A stretch of DNA of 64,000 nt. It comes from Corynebacterium sp. ACRQK (lineage in GTDB: Bacteria; Actinomycetota; Actinomycetes; Mycobacteriales; Mycobacteriaceae). The position numbers and the translations under genes were made by a program. This document shows, in pieces, positions 18,277-26,879 of this stretch. The first letter of the stretch is position 1; every line of letters starts with the position of its first letter. The DNA lies in NCBI RefSeq assembly GCF_022345965.1, contig NZ_JAKRMU010000003.1, positions 186,001 through 250,000 on the forward strand, given 5' to 3'. The notes below the pieces were generated by a model. The model worked only from the letters and a program-made list of their open reading frames with translations. It did no database searches and was not told the DNA's origin.

Positions 18277-19359
18277 CTAGATATCGGACGAGAAGCGCAC
18301 ACCACCGTCCGGCAAGCTCACTCCCGGCCACACGCGCAGGCCATCGCGCAGCTCGCAGCGGGCACCGATAACGGCCCCCTCACCGATCACGCAATCCACC
18401 AGGTGAGCCCGCGCGCCGATGCGCACGCCCGCGGCAATCACGCAGCGCTCCACAGTCGCGCCCGCCTCGATCTGCACGCCATCGAAGACCACAGATTCCT
18501 CCACGCGTGCCCCGCCGCCGATCTCCACGCCCCGGCCGATCACGGTGCCGCCTAGCAGCAATGCACCGCCGGCGATGGCGCTGGACTCGTCCACCAGGCT
18601 CTCCCCGTGGCGTCCGGCAAGCAACGGCGAGGGGGCGATGCCGCGCACCAGGTCCGAGGACCCGCGCACAAAATCCGCCGGCGTGCCCATGTCGCGCCAA
18701 TAGGACTGGTCCACGTGGCCGAACACCCGGGCGCCGGATTCCAGCAGGGCCGGGAAGATCTCGCGTTCCACGCTGACCGGGCGACCGGCGGGGATCTTCT
18801 CTATTACGGAGCGGTTGAACACGTAGCTGCCGGCGTTGATCTGGTCCGTCGGCGGATCCTCCGTCTTCTCCAGGAACGCGCTCACGCGACCGTCGGCGTC
18901 CGTCGGCACGCAGCCGAAGGCGCGGGGGTCGGAGACGCGCAGCAGGTGCAGCGTCACGTCAGCCTCCTGCTCCACGTGGGTCTTCAGCACGGCATTCAGA
19001 TCCGTCCCGCCCAGCACGTCGCCGTTGAAAACCATGGCGCGGTCGTAGCGCAGGTGGTCCAGCACGTTGCGGATGCCACCACCGGTGCCCAGCGGCTCTT
19101 CCTCCACCACGTACTCGATCTCCAGGCCCAGGTGGCTGCCATCGCCGAAATGTTCCTCAAAGACCTCAGCCTTGAACGAGGTGCCGAGCACCACGTGTGT
19201 CATACCGGCGGCCTTAATGCGGGCCAGCAGGTGCTCCAGGAATGGTGCGCCCGCTACCGGCAGCATCGGCTTCGGGATGGAGTTAGTCAGGGGGCGCAGT
19301 CGGGTGCCCTTGCCTCCGACCAGGATCACTGCGTCGGTCGTGGCTGCGAGATCTACCAC
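18277..19359 (-). CDS. Mannose-1-phosphate guanylyltransferase
   Basis: A 360-residue nucleotidyltransferase, orthologous by context to Rv3264c. The N-terminal signature VGGKGTRLRPL and the KPMLPVAG lysine motif form the NTP-binding site. The C-terminal third is a left-handed beta-helix of hexapeptide repeats (many I/V-G-x-G/A steps). It makes GDP-mannose from GTP and mannose-1-P for phosphatidylinositol mannosides, lipomannan and lipoarabinomannan. The start is a GTG with an AGAAAGG site 8 nt upstream. It follows wbbL in the same direction. Nucleotide specificity is assigned by context, not from residues. Confidence 0.88.
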   Translation of the reverse strand: MVDLAATTDAVILVGGKGTRLRPLTNSIPKPMLPVAGAPFLEHLLARIKAAGMTHVVLGTSFKAEVFEEHFGDGSHLGLEIEYVVEEEPLGTGGGIRNVLDHLRYDRAMVFNGDVLGGTDLNAVLKTHVEQEADVTLHLLRVSDPRAFGCVPTDADGRVSAFLEKTEDPPTDQINAGSYVFNRSVIEKIPAGRPVSVEREIFPALLESGARVFGHVDQSYWRDMGTPADFVRGSSDLVRGIAPSPLLAGRHGESLVDESSAIAGGALLLGGTVIGRGVEIGGGARVEESVVFDGVQIEAGATVERCVIAAGVRIGARAHLVDCVIGEGAVIGARCELRDGLRVWPGVSLPDGGVRFSSDI

Positions 19360-19434
19360 TTCTATGGCCTTTCTGTTCCTTACTGCTTCTTGCTATTGGT
19401 TTTCACACACTAGTCACTGTTTTTGCCGCGGCGT

Positions 19435-20304
19435 TCAACCCACGCCGTGTGCTGCCGCAATTGCAATCTTCTCGCGGATCTTCAGCCCTGCCTTCAGAAC
19501 CATGCGCACCGGGAGGTAGCGCCACCCTGGCAACCTGTCCGCCTGAAAGCGGTAGGCACTGTCGTGGTGAGCCTTGAGCACTACGTCCGGGTGCTTGCCC
19601 GCCACGTGCCCCTTGGCGTGACGGATCTGCGCGCTTGGAACGAAAACGTTTAACCATCCTGCACGCCCCAGCCGGTCGCCCAGGTCCACGTCTTCCATGT
19701 ACATGAAGTAGCGCTCATCGAACCCGCCCAGGGCTTCGAAGGCGTCCCAGCGCAGCAGCAGGCAGGATCCGCTCAGCCAGCCCGCGGTTCGCTCGCTGTC
19801 CATGTCTTCGTCGTCCAGGTAGCGCTTCGTCCAGGGGTTTGTCGGCCAGATCTTACCCAGCAGCGCATGCCCGATACCGGAGCCGAGTTGTGGCACCACG
19901 CGAGCGGATGGGTAGGCGCTGCCGTCTGCCTCTACGATGCGGGGGCCTAGGGCTCCTGCTCGAGGGTGACGCCGTGCCGCCTCCAATAGTTCCTCGATCG
20001 TGTCTTCGCTAAACACGACATCCGGGTTGGAGATCACCAGGTAGTCCGGGTTGATTTCGCCGGCTTCGCGGGCCGCGCGGAGGTGGCGGGCGCCAAGGTT
20101 CATCCCGGCTCCGTAGCCGACGTTGCCCCCGCTGTAGATCAGCTCCGCGCGACCGGCCTCCGCGGCCGTCTCAGGAGCGCCGTCCGTGGAGCCGTTGTCC
20201 ACCATGACGACCCGCGCGTTAGTCGGCACCGAGTCCAGGAACTTGTTTAGGTACTCCCCCGGTGAATAGGTCACGGTGATAATCGCGATGGGTGCCTCTG
20301 TCAT
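19435..20304 (-). CDS. wbbL: Rhamnosyltransferase WbbL
   Basis: A 289-residue family-2 glycosyltransferase. The N-terminal AIITVTYSPGE, the DNGSTDGAPE turn, the metal-binding region in ISNPDVVF and the later YFMYMEDVDL are as in WbbL. It transfers rhamnose from dTDP-rhamnose to decaprenyl-diphospho-GlcNAc, making the linker between peptidoglycan and arabinogalactan, on the inner face of the membrane. It sits 11 bp after rmlD, the last enzyme of dTDP-rhamnose synthesis, so donor supply and use are co-transcribed. Essential in relatives. Confidence 0.93.
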   Translation of the reverse strand: MTEAPIAIITVTYSPGEYLNKFLDSVPTNARVVMVDNGSTDGAPETAAEAGRAELIYSGGNVGYGAGMNLGARHLRAAREAGEINPDYLVISNPDVVFSEDTIEELLEAARRHPRAGALGPRIVEADGSAYPSARVVPQLGSGIGHALLGKIWPTNPWTKRYLDDEDMDSERTAGWLSGSCLLLRWDAFEALGGFDERYFMYMEDVDLGDRLGRAGWLNVFVPSAQIRHAKGHVAGKHPDVVLKAHHDSAYRFQADRLPGWRYLPVRMVLKAGLKIREKIAIAAAHGVG

Positions 20305-20315
20305 GGCCGTTGAGG

Positions 20316-21140
20316 TTACCCCAGGGCATCCCGCAAACTATCCCGCCACGCGGGCAGGCCGGTCGTTGGAATCTGGAGGGCACTGTTGTGGGGCCGGCGC
20401 GCGGGAGTGGGATACTCGCTGCTCGGAATAGCCTTCACCCGTGCCGGATCGTGGCCCAGTGTGGCGAAGATCTCCCGAGCGAAGCCACACCAGGTCGTCA
20501 GCGGCCCGGAGCCGGTCACGTGGCTGATCGCCGGAGTCTGTCGCCTATCCACCATCGCCGCCAGCTCCGCCGCCAGCACGTCGGTGTGGGTGGGCCGGCC
20601 GTATTGGTCGTCCACCACCGCGGGGTTCACGCCCGCCCGTGCCAGGCGCGCCATAGTGGTGGCAAAGTTGCGTCCAGTCGCGTCGTAGACCCAGCCCGTG
20701 CGGACCACGTGTCCGCCGAGGTTCAGCACCCGCCGCTCCCCCTCCAGCTTGCTGTGCCCGTACGCGTTCAGCGGGCCGGGCTGGCCGTCGACCGGGTTTT
20801 CGCAGCCCACCGGCAGGTCCCCGGAGAACACATAGTCGGTGGAGACGTGCCACATCGGCACCCCGTGCACTTGCGCCCAGGAGGCTAACCTTCCCGGGGC
20901 TACCGCGTTTACTTGATGCACCACGCTCGCGTTCTCAGGCTTCTCGGCATCGTCAACGGCTGTGAATGCGGCGAGGTTGACGATGGCTTTCACGGGAGAC
21001 GGCGGCGTCAATAAGAAAGAATCCACAGATCCTGCAACGGCGAGGTCCGCGTGCGCACGCCCTACCGGCACAAAGTCGGGGCGGAGGCGCAGCAGAGCCC
21101 GGCCGACCTGACCGGAGGCTCCGAAAACCAAAACACTCAT
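20316..21140 (-). CDS. rmlD: dTDP-4-dehydrorhamnose reductase
   Basis: A 274-residue short-chain-reductase-like enzyme for the last step of dTDP-L-rhamnose synthesis. The nucleotide-binding motif FGASGQVG is at the N-terminus; STDYVFSG and the YGHSKLEGE (Tyr/Lys pair) mark the active site, and GRPTHTDVLA is typical of RmlD. The other rml genes are not in the window. It is divergent from lcpA with only 47 bp between the start codons, and leads the rmlD-wbbL-GDP-mannose pyrophosphorylase run. Confidence 0.94.
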   Translation of the reverse strand: MSVLVFGASGQVGRALLRLRPDFVPVGRAHADLAVAGSVDSFLLTPPSPVKAIVNLAAFTAVDDAEKPENASVVHQVNAVAPGRLASWAQVHGVPMWHVSTDYVFSGDLPVGCENPVDGQPGPLNAYGHSKLEGERRVLNLGGHVVRTGWVYDATGRNFATTMARLARAGVNPAVVDDQYGRPTHTDVLAAELAAMVDRRQTPAISHVTGSGPLTTWCGFAREIFATLGHDPARVKAIPSSEYPTPARRPHNSALQIPTTGLPAWRDSLRDALG

Positions 21141-21174
21141 AAAATCAGTACTACACCAGCGGCATCATTGCCGC

Positions 21175-21180
21175 TAAAGT
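21175..21180 (+). promoter_or_regulatory. -10 box for a leaderless lcpA start
   Basis: TAAAGT ends 7 nt before the ATG at 21188, so transcription should begin at the start codon. No ribosome-binding site lies between them. Confidence 0.5.
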
Positions 21181-21187
21181 GTGAACA

Positions 21188-22855
21188 ATGACAGAGCATG
21201 AGAGAAGCCGCCATTCACGGCGTATCCAGGCAGCCCCCGGTGGCGTAGAAGCCAAGCAGATCGGCCCCGGCTGGTCGCGCGGGGTGCTGGCTGCTGTCTC
21301 GACACTCGCACTAGTCGTGATGGGTATCGGCTACATGGCGGTCGGCAACCTGAACGGTGGGCTGGCCCAGGCGGACAACCTGAACCTCGGCAACCAGCCG
21401 GACGGAGCAACTGACATTCTGCTGGTGGGCGTGGATTCCCGTACGGATGCGAAGGGCAAACCGCTGTCCCAAAAGGAAATCAACATGCTCCGTGCGGGCG
21501 AGGAAGAAGCCACGAACACGGACACGATGATCCTCATCCGCATCCCGAACGACGGTTCCTCGGCGACCGCAGTGTCGTTGCCTCGCGACACGTACGTCAG
21601 CACCCCTGACAATGGCAACATGAAGCTCAACGGCGTGTACGGCACAGCTAAGTTCGAGAAGTCACAGCAGCTGGAGAAGGATAGCGACAACAGCGAGTCC
21701 GACATCGAGCAGAAGTCCACGGAAGCGGGCCGCCAGGCGCTCATCAGCTCCGTCGCCGATCTCACCGGCATCACCGTCGACCACTACGCCGAGGTTGGCC
21801 TGCTGGGCTTCGTGCTGCTCACCGACGCAGTTGGTGGCGTGGACGTGTGCCTGAAGAACAAGGTCGACGAGCCACTGTCTGGCGCAAAGTTCAAGAAGGG
21901 CCGCCAGACCCTCAACGGCCAGGACGCACTGAGCTTCGTCCGCCAACGCCACGAACTTCCGCGCGGCGACCTAGACCGCATCACCCGCCAGCAGGCCTAC
22001 ATGGCCAGCCTGGCCAACAAGGTGCTCTCTTCCAAGACTCTGACCGACCCGGGCAGCATGTCCAAGCTCAACGACGCGGTGCAGCGCTCTGTGGTGCTGG
22101 ACAGCGGCTGGGACGTCATGGGCTTGGCCACGCAGATGCAGAACATGGCCGGCGGCGACGTGAGCTTCCAAACCATTCCCGTGACCAGCATCGACGGCAC
22201 CGGCGACTACGGCGAATCCGTCGTGACGGTAGACACCGACCAGGTCCACGAGTTCTTCGAGGATCTGCTGGGCGACAAGACGGGCGAGGAGAGCACTTCC
22301 TCCGATAAGCCCGCCGACATCACCGACTACAAGGCCAAGGACTACAAGGTCAACGTATTCAACGCCTCTGAGGCGCCCGGTCTCGCCGCCCGGGTATCGG
22401 ACCTGGCGAAGGACTACGGCTACAAGGCAGGTAAGGTCGGCAACCACGCCGAAACGGGCATTTCGGAGTCGCAGGTAAACGCCAAGAACCCCGACGATCC
22501 GGCGGCTCGCGCCCTGGCAAAGCAGCTGGGCGGGCTGAACGTGGTGGAGGATTCCTCCCTGGACGAGCACGAGCTCTCCGTCACCCTGTCCGGCACCTAT
22601 GCCGGCCCGGGCATTCTGGAGCAGTCCGCCCCGCTTACCAAGCCGGACGACCCGAATGTCGGCACGCTCACCGAGGGCATCAAGGACCTCGACGGCGACG
22701 GCATTCCGGACGAGGACGCCTCTGCAACTCAAAGCACCACCGGCACTGACACTGACAAGGCCACCGCCGTCGGCACGCCGGGCTCCGGCGAGGGCATCAT
22801 CGACCGAAAGGATCCGATCGACGCCGGTGGCGACGGTCCGATGTGCGTGAACTAA
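21188..22855 (+). CDS. lcpA: LytR-CpsA-Psr family ligase
   Basis: A 555-residue membrane-anchored LCP protein. One TM helix lies at about residues 30-52. The LCP domain (about 75-250) has LLVGVDSRTD, TDTMILIRIP, the SLPRDTYV substrate-binding arginine/aspartate and FVRQRHELPRGDLDR. A LytR C-terminal domain follows at about 345-435 (VNVFNASEAPGLA), then an acidic tail. LcpA in C. glutamicum attaches arabinogalactan to peptidoglycan. Its position beside rmlD and wbbL, which build that linker, supports the same role. It is followed by the TIGR03089 gene in a TAATG overlap. Confidence 0.93.
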   Translation: MTEHERSRHSRRIQAAPGGVEAKQIGPGWSRGVLAAVSTLALVVMGIGYMAVGNLNGGLAQADNLNLGNQPDGATDILLVGVDSRTDAKGKPLSQKEINMLRAGEEEATNTDTMILIRIPNDGSSATAVSLPRDTYVSTPDNGNMKLNGVYGTAKFEKSQQLEKDSDNSESDIEQKSTEAGRQALISSVADLTGITVDHYAEVGLLGFVLLTDAVGGVDVCLKNKVDEPLSGAKFKKGRQTLNGQDALSFVRQRHELPRGDLDRITRQQAYMASLANKVLSSKTLTDPGSMSKLNDAVQRSVVLDSGWDVMGLATQMQNMAGGDVSFQTIPVTSIDGTGDYGESVVTVDTDQVHEFFEDLLGDKTGEESTSSDKPADITDYKAKDYKVNVFNASEAPGLAARVSDLAKDYGYKAGKVGNHAETGISESQVNAKNPDDPAARALAKQLGGLNVVEDSSLDEHELSVTLSGTYAGPGILEQSAPLTKPDDPNVGTLTEGIKDLDGDGIPDEDASATQSTTGTDTDKATAVGTPGSGEGIIDRKDPIDAGGDGPMCVN

Positions 22856-23436
22856 TGGATATTATCGCCCCACTCGTTGCCCAAGATCCGGCCAGCCCGC
22901 GCCTGACCACCTACACCCCGGCTGGCCGCATGGAGCTGTCCGCCCAGACCCTGCACAACTGGCAGTCGAAGGCCGCCCACCTGCTGGATTCGCTTGCCCC
23001 AGCCTCGGTAGGGATCGCCTGCGCCCCGGGGTGGCAGCCGCTCATGATTGTTCTGGGTTGCTGGCGGACTGGTGTTTCTATTGTTGACGCCGACTCTTGC
23101 GACGTGCTTTTTACCGATGATCTCACCCTGGCAGAAGACCACTCGGGGGAGGTTTTCGTGCTCTCCGACGATCCTTTCGGCCGTGGTGTGGAGGAGTCCG
23201 GCGGCGAGCTGCCCTTTGGACTGAACGACTTCTCCCCCGAGCTGCGCGTGCAGCCGGATGCCTATCCCGGCCCGGCGGCCGCCCCCGCCCCTGAAGGTCC
23301 GCGGGTGTTGGTTCCCGCGTGGACCGATACCCAGTCGATGCTGGATACACTAAAGCCGCTGCGCGACGGCGGGTCGGTGGTGATGGCCACCGAGCCCACT
23401 GCCGAGATCGCAGCGGCGGAGAACGCGACTATTTAA
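22855..23436 (+). CDS. TIGR03089-family protein (Rv3268-like)
   Basis: A 193-residue protein next to the LCP gene, as Rv3268 is in mycobacteria. It resembles a short N-terminal piece of an AMP-binding enzyme (for example the region around PASVGIACAPGWQPLMIVLGCWRTG) but lacks the P-loop and the catalytic C-terminal domain, so ligase activity is not expected. The start ATG shares one base with the lcpA stop (TAATG), indicating coupled translation. Function is unknown. The 3' end overlaps the convergent ABC permease gene by 8 bp. Confidence 0.8.
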   Translation: MDIIAPLVAQDPASPRLTTYTPAGRMELSAQTLHNWQSKAAHLLDSLAPASVGIACAPGWQPLMIVLGCWRTGVSIVDADSCDVLFTDDLTLAEDHSGEVFVLSDDPFGRGVEESGGELPFGLNDFSPELRVQPDAYPGPAAAPAPEGPRVLVPAWTDTQSMLDTLKPLRDGGSVVMATEPTAEIAAAENATI

Positions 23437-24163
23437 CGTCCTTGCGCTGGTGGACAAAGAAGGCCCAGGCCACCAACACCACCGTCCAAGCGCAGACAAT
23501 TGCCACGCTGACCGGGGTGTCGTGCCCGCCAACGGAGACGTTGCCGCCCAGGATCATCCAAATGTTGTTGAACGGCAGGTAGGGCGCGATGTTGTCGGCA
23601 ATCCATTGGCTGAGCTGTTGAGAGATCAGCTCCACCGCAGTCGCCCACACCAGCGGCAGCGCTACGGCGCCGGCCGGGGAGGGAATCAACACGCCGATCG
23701 CCGAGGCCATCAGGCTGATCAGCCCTGCAAATAGGATCGTGTAGCCCAGCAGCGGCAGCTGGTCGGTGTTGATCTCCTGCGGCAAGGTCGCCACCATCGC
23801 CAGCGATACTCCTACTGCAACAGCCATGGTCACCATCGCCAGGGCTGCGTTGACAAACATCTGCGCGAACAGCTGCTGCCAGCGGGCGGGGATCACCAAG
23901 AAGGACTGCGCATGCAGGTTGTGCCCGCGCGTACCGCTGACTCGCACGGCCGACAGCGACAAGATCAGCAAGTAAGCCGGCATAAGGCCCACGCCCAGCT
24001 CTGTCAGGCCGATCTCGGGCTCGTTCGCTCCGTATTCCGACTTGTAGTAGTTCAGAGTCAGTGCATTAGCACCGATGTAGAACAGCAGGACGAAACCCAG
24101 CATGATCCAGGTGCCCCACATGACGCGCGAGCGCGTCCACTCGCTGCGAATGATTCCCAACAT
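23429..24163 (-). CDS. ABC-2 type transporter permease (second system)
   Basis: A 244-residue membrane protein with about six hydrophobic segments and no periplasmic domain, of the small ABC-2 permease kind used for exporting peptides, lantibiotics or drugs. It starts on the last base of the preceding ATPase stop (TAATG), so it is coupled to that gene. With the ATPase at 24163-25095 it forms one exporter. It is similar in size and layout to the permease at 25116-25856. The substrate is unknown. Confidence 0.85.
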   Translation of the reverse strand: MLGIIRSEWTRSRVMWGTWIMLGFVLLFYIGANALTLNYYKSEYGANEPEIGLTELGVGLMPAYLLILSLSAVRVSGTRGHNLHAQSFLVIPARWQQLFAQMFVNAALAMVTMAVAVGVSLAMVATLPQEINTDQLPLLGYTILFAGLISLMASAIGVLIPSPAGAVALPLVWATAVELISQQLSQWIADNIAPYLPFNNIWMILGGNVSVGGHDTPVSVAIVCAWTVVLVAWAFFVHQRKDVK

Positions 24164-25095
24164 TACTGGCCCCTCCTGTCCTGAGTCCTGTACTCCACTG
24201 CCTGCCCGGTCGCGTCCAGGAACTTCTGCTCCAGCCCCACGCGTTGCGGGGTCATCTCCAGCACCACCGCGCCGGTGTCGCGCGCCAGTTCGCCGAGGCG
24301 CCTGTCCAGGTCGGGGGCTTCGGAGGCGAACTCCAGGGAGCCATCGGTTTGCCGTGTGAGGTTGATGCCATCGACGCGCGAGGTGGCGTCCACAAAAGAA
24401 TCGGGATCGGCCACGCGCATCCGGATGGTGGGTTGGGCGCCCGTGCGCAGGAACTCATCCATCGTGTATTCGCCGATGAGGGAGCCCTTGCCAATGACGA
24501 CAAGGCGGTCGGCGGTGAGTTCCATCTCGTGCAGCAGGTGGGAGCTGACCAGCACGGCGCGGCCCTCGGCGGCACTGCGGCGGATCAGTCCGCGCATCCA
24601 GTGCACGCCTTCGGGGTCGAGGCCATTGACGGGCTCATCGAGAATGAGGTGCTGCGGGTCGCCCAACAGCGCCACGGCCAGGCCCAGGCGCTGCTTCATG
24701 CCGAGAGAGAACTTCTTGATCTTGCGCTTCTGCACCCCGGCCAGCCCCACCAGTTCCAGGCACTCGTCGGCGCGGGACTGCGAGATCCCGGCCGCCTGCG
24801 CGATGGAGCGAATGTGCGCCCTGGCGGAGTGGCCGGGCATGTACCAGGTGGGTTCCAGTAGCGCGCCGGCGATGTGGGGGCGTTGGGCACGGTAGGCGCT
24901 TAAGGGCTGGCCGTCGAAGGTGACCTCGCCCTTGCCTATCGTGTCCAACCCCAGGATGCAGCGCATCGTTGAGGATTTGCCGGAACCGTTCGGCCCTAAG
25001 AAGCCTGTGACCTGCCCGTCTGGGACAGAAAAAGTGAGCCCATGGAGAACCTCCGTGGACCCATACTTTTTGGTTAATTCTTTTACTGCGATCAT
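24163..25095 (-). CDS. ABC transporter ATPase (second system)
   Basis: A 310-residue ABC ATPase. Walker A is GPNGSGKSS, the signature is FSLGMKQRLGLA (SLGMK in place of the usual LSGGQ), Walker B is HLILDEPVNGLDPEG and the H-loop is SSHLLHEM. A C-terminal extension of about 90 residues follows the NBD, as in the bacitracin/lantibiotic-resistance subgroup. It is very similar to the ATPase at 25885-26811. A good -10 (TATACT) lies just before its start, so this second pair may also be transcribed separately. Confidence 0.9.
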   Translation of the reverse strand: MIAVKELTKKYGSTEVLHGLTFSVPDGQVTGFLGPNGSGKSSTMRCILGLDTIGKGEVTFDGQPLSAYRAQRPHIAGALLEPTWYMPGHSARAHIRSIAQAAGISQSRADECLELVGLAGVQKRKIKKFSLGMKQRLGLAVALLGDPQHLILDEPVNGLDPEGVHWMRGLIRRSAAEGRAVLVSSHLLHEMELTADRLVVIGKGSLIGEYTMDEFLRTGAQPTIRMRVADPDSFVDATSRVDGINLTRQTDGSLEFASEAPDLDRRLGELARDTGAVVLEMTPQRVGLEQKFLDATGQAVEYRTQDRRGQ

Positions 25096-25101
25096 GATGC
25101 C

Positions 25102-25107
25102 AGTATA
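25102..25107 (-). promoter_or_regulatory. -10 box before the second ABC ATPase gene
   Basis: TATACT on the minus strand ends 6 nt before the ATG at 25095 and lies in the 20-bp gap after the upstream permease gene. It could give a leaderless transcript for the second transporter. No -35 is obvious. Confidence 0.4.
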
Positions 25108-25115
25108 ACCAGAAC

Positions 25116-25856
25116 TTATTTCACGTCTCGGACTTTGTTGCTGTACAGCCCCAGAGCCAGCAGGGCAACCATCCAGGCGATCATCACCGCGAAGCCGAAG
25201 CCGGGGCTGACCATGTCGGTGTGGTCCTGGGCGTAGATCCAGGTCTGCATGTCTTGGACGCGGCTGCCCGGGGAGAGGTGGTACAGAGTCTTCAGGAAGG
25301 AGATCTTGTCACCCGCGGCGTACAGCAGCCCCTCGACCACCAGCATCCACACCAGCGGCAGTGCGATGGCACCCACTCGATTACGCAGCAGTGCGGCGAT
25401 TCCGACGGCCATCACGGCGAAGGCGGGGGCTCCCACCGCGTATCCCCACACCAGCAGCTGGTCTTCGCCGGTGAAGTGTCCGGCCGGGAATACATTGAAG
25501 ACTGCCCAGCTGAGCGCCAGGCCGAGGATGTAGTTCAGTTCCACAAACACCGCCGCCACCAGCGCGCGGGCCAGCAGCCAGGAACTCCGGTGTTTCTGAG
25601 TGAGGAACGCGTGGGCCGTCATGCGGTTACTAATGTCGCCACCGGTCGTCGAGGCACCGAAGATAATGGCGATCATCAGGAAGATCATCCCGCCGAAAAG
25701 CAGGTCGGGCCAGCCGCCATCCAATCGCGAGGAGTCGTTGAACAGCATGTAGAGGGTGGTCGGGCCGTAGAGCGACCCCGTGAACAGAATCACGTAGAGC
25801 CAGGTGCTGCGGAGGCTTAGCAGCTTCGTAGTTTCGGAGGAAATTGCTTTGAGCAT
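25116..25856 (-). CDS. ABC-2 type transporter permease (first system)
   Basis: A 246-residue membrane protein with about six hydrophobic segments. The pattern near the N-terminus (a polar start, then a TM that follows RSTWLYVILF) and near the end (a TM before YSNKVRDVK) matches the other permease, whose last residues are HQRKDVK. The gene has an AGAAAAGAGA-type ribosome-binding site. It sits 28 bp after its partner ATPase. Confidence 0.85.
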   Translation of the reverse strand: MLKAISSETTKLLSLRSTWLYVILFTGSLYGPTTLYMLFNDSSRLDGGWPDLLFGGMIFLMIAIIFGASTTGGDISNRMTAHAFLTQKHRSSWLLARALVAAVFVELNYILGLALSWAVFNVFPAGHFTGEDQLLVWGYAVGAPAFAVMAVGIAALLRNRVGAIALPLVWMLVVEGLLYAAGDKISFLKTLYHLSPGSRVQDMQTWIYAQDHTDMVSPGFGFAVMIAWMVALLALGLYSNKVRDVK

Positions 25857-25884
25857 GGTTTGTCTCTTTTCTGTGCGGTGGGGG

Positions 25885-26811
25885 CTAGTTGCTGCGGTAT
25901 TCCTGTTGGCTGGCGGTCGCGGCGAGGAAGCGCTGTTCCAGGTTGTCTGCGGTGGTCGCGAGCTTGGTCACCGCGAACTTTTCCTCCAGCGCCGTTGCCG
26001 CGATCACTGCGCGCACTTCGTGTTCTGGAACGTTGTTGACGCCCACACGCAGCGTCCGCTCCCGGTCCAGATCGACCTGGAAGCCGCGGCTGCGCAGGCT
26101 GTCTGCCAGGAGGACCGCTTCCTTGCACTCGACCTCCACGTGAGCGCCGCCGGCGAGGAACTCCTCCAGGGTTTGCTCACCGATGAGCTTGCCCTGGCCG
26201 ATCAGTACGAGGCGGTCGGCGGTTTGCTGCATCTCGCTGAGCAGGTGGGAGCTGACCAGCAGGCTGCGCCCGTCGTCGGCGAGATGGCGGATGATCCGGC
26301 GCATCCAGGACACGCCCTCGGGGTCGAGGCCATTGACCGGCTCGTCGAGGATAAGGTGCTGCGGGTTGCCGAGGAGGGCGGCGGCCAGGCCGAGACGCTG
26401 CTTCATGCCCAACGAGTATCCGCCAACTTTCTTCTTGCCAGCGCTGGTGAGACCCACCATGTCGAGGCATTCGTCCACGCGCTTGTCGGAGATGCCGGCT
26501 CCCTTCGCAATGACCCGCAGATGGTTGCGGCCGCTGCGGGCAGGGGTGAACCACGCGGCGTCCAGGACTGCTCCGGCGATGCTGGACTTGTTATCCAGGC
26601 CTGCGAAATCGCCGGCGTATCCCTTGCCGCTGAAGGTCACCTTGCCAGCGCTCGGCTTATCGAGGCCGAGCATGCAGCGCATGGTAGTGGACTTGCCCGC
26701 GCCGTTGGGCCCGAGGAAGCCGGTCACCTGCCCGTCCGGGACGGTGAATGAAAGGTCGTTGACTACTGTTTTCTTGCCGTACCTCTTGGTGAGGTTTTCC
26801 ACGATGATCAT
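25885..26811 (-). CDS. ABC transporter ATPase (first system)
   Basis: A 308-residue ABC ATPase from the chosen start. Walker A is GPNGAGKST, the signature is YSLGMKQRLGLA, Walker B is HLILDEPVNGLDPEG and the H-loop is SSHLLSEM. The C-terminal extension resembles that of its paralogue downstream. The start could also be an ATG three codons earlier (26820); neither has a strong ribosome-binding site, and 26811 (MIIVENLTKRYG) aligns with the paralogue's MIAVKELTKKYG. It leads the ATPase-permease-ATPase-permease array. Confidence 0.9.
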   Translation of the reverse strand: MIIVENLTKRYGKKTVVNDLSFTVPDGQVTGFLGPNGAGKSTTMRCMLGLDKPSAGKVTFSGKGYAGDFAGLDNKSSIAGAVLDAAWFTPARSGRNHLRVIAKGAGISDKRVDECLDMVGLTSAGKKKVGGYSLGMKQRLGLAAALLGNPQHLILDEPVNGLDPEGVSWMRRIIRHLADDGRSLLVSSHLLSEMQQTADRLVLIGQGKLIGEQTLEEFLAGGAHVEVECKEAVLLADSLRSRGFQVDLDRERTLRVGVNNVPEHEVRAVIAATALEEKFAVTKLATTADNLEQRFLAATASQQEYRSN

Positions 26812-26879
26812 GGTTCCCATGCTGCCGCCCGGGGTGGTGCTCCCACATCGGACGAGGGGTTGATCTTGCGTGTCCTACC

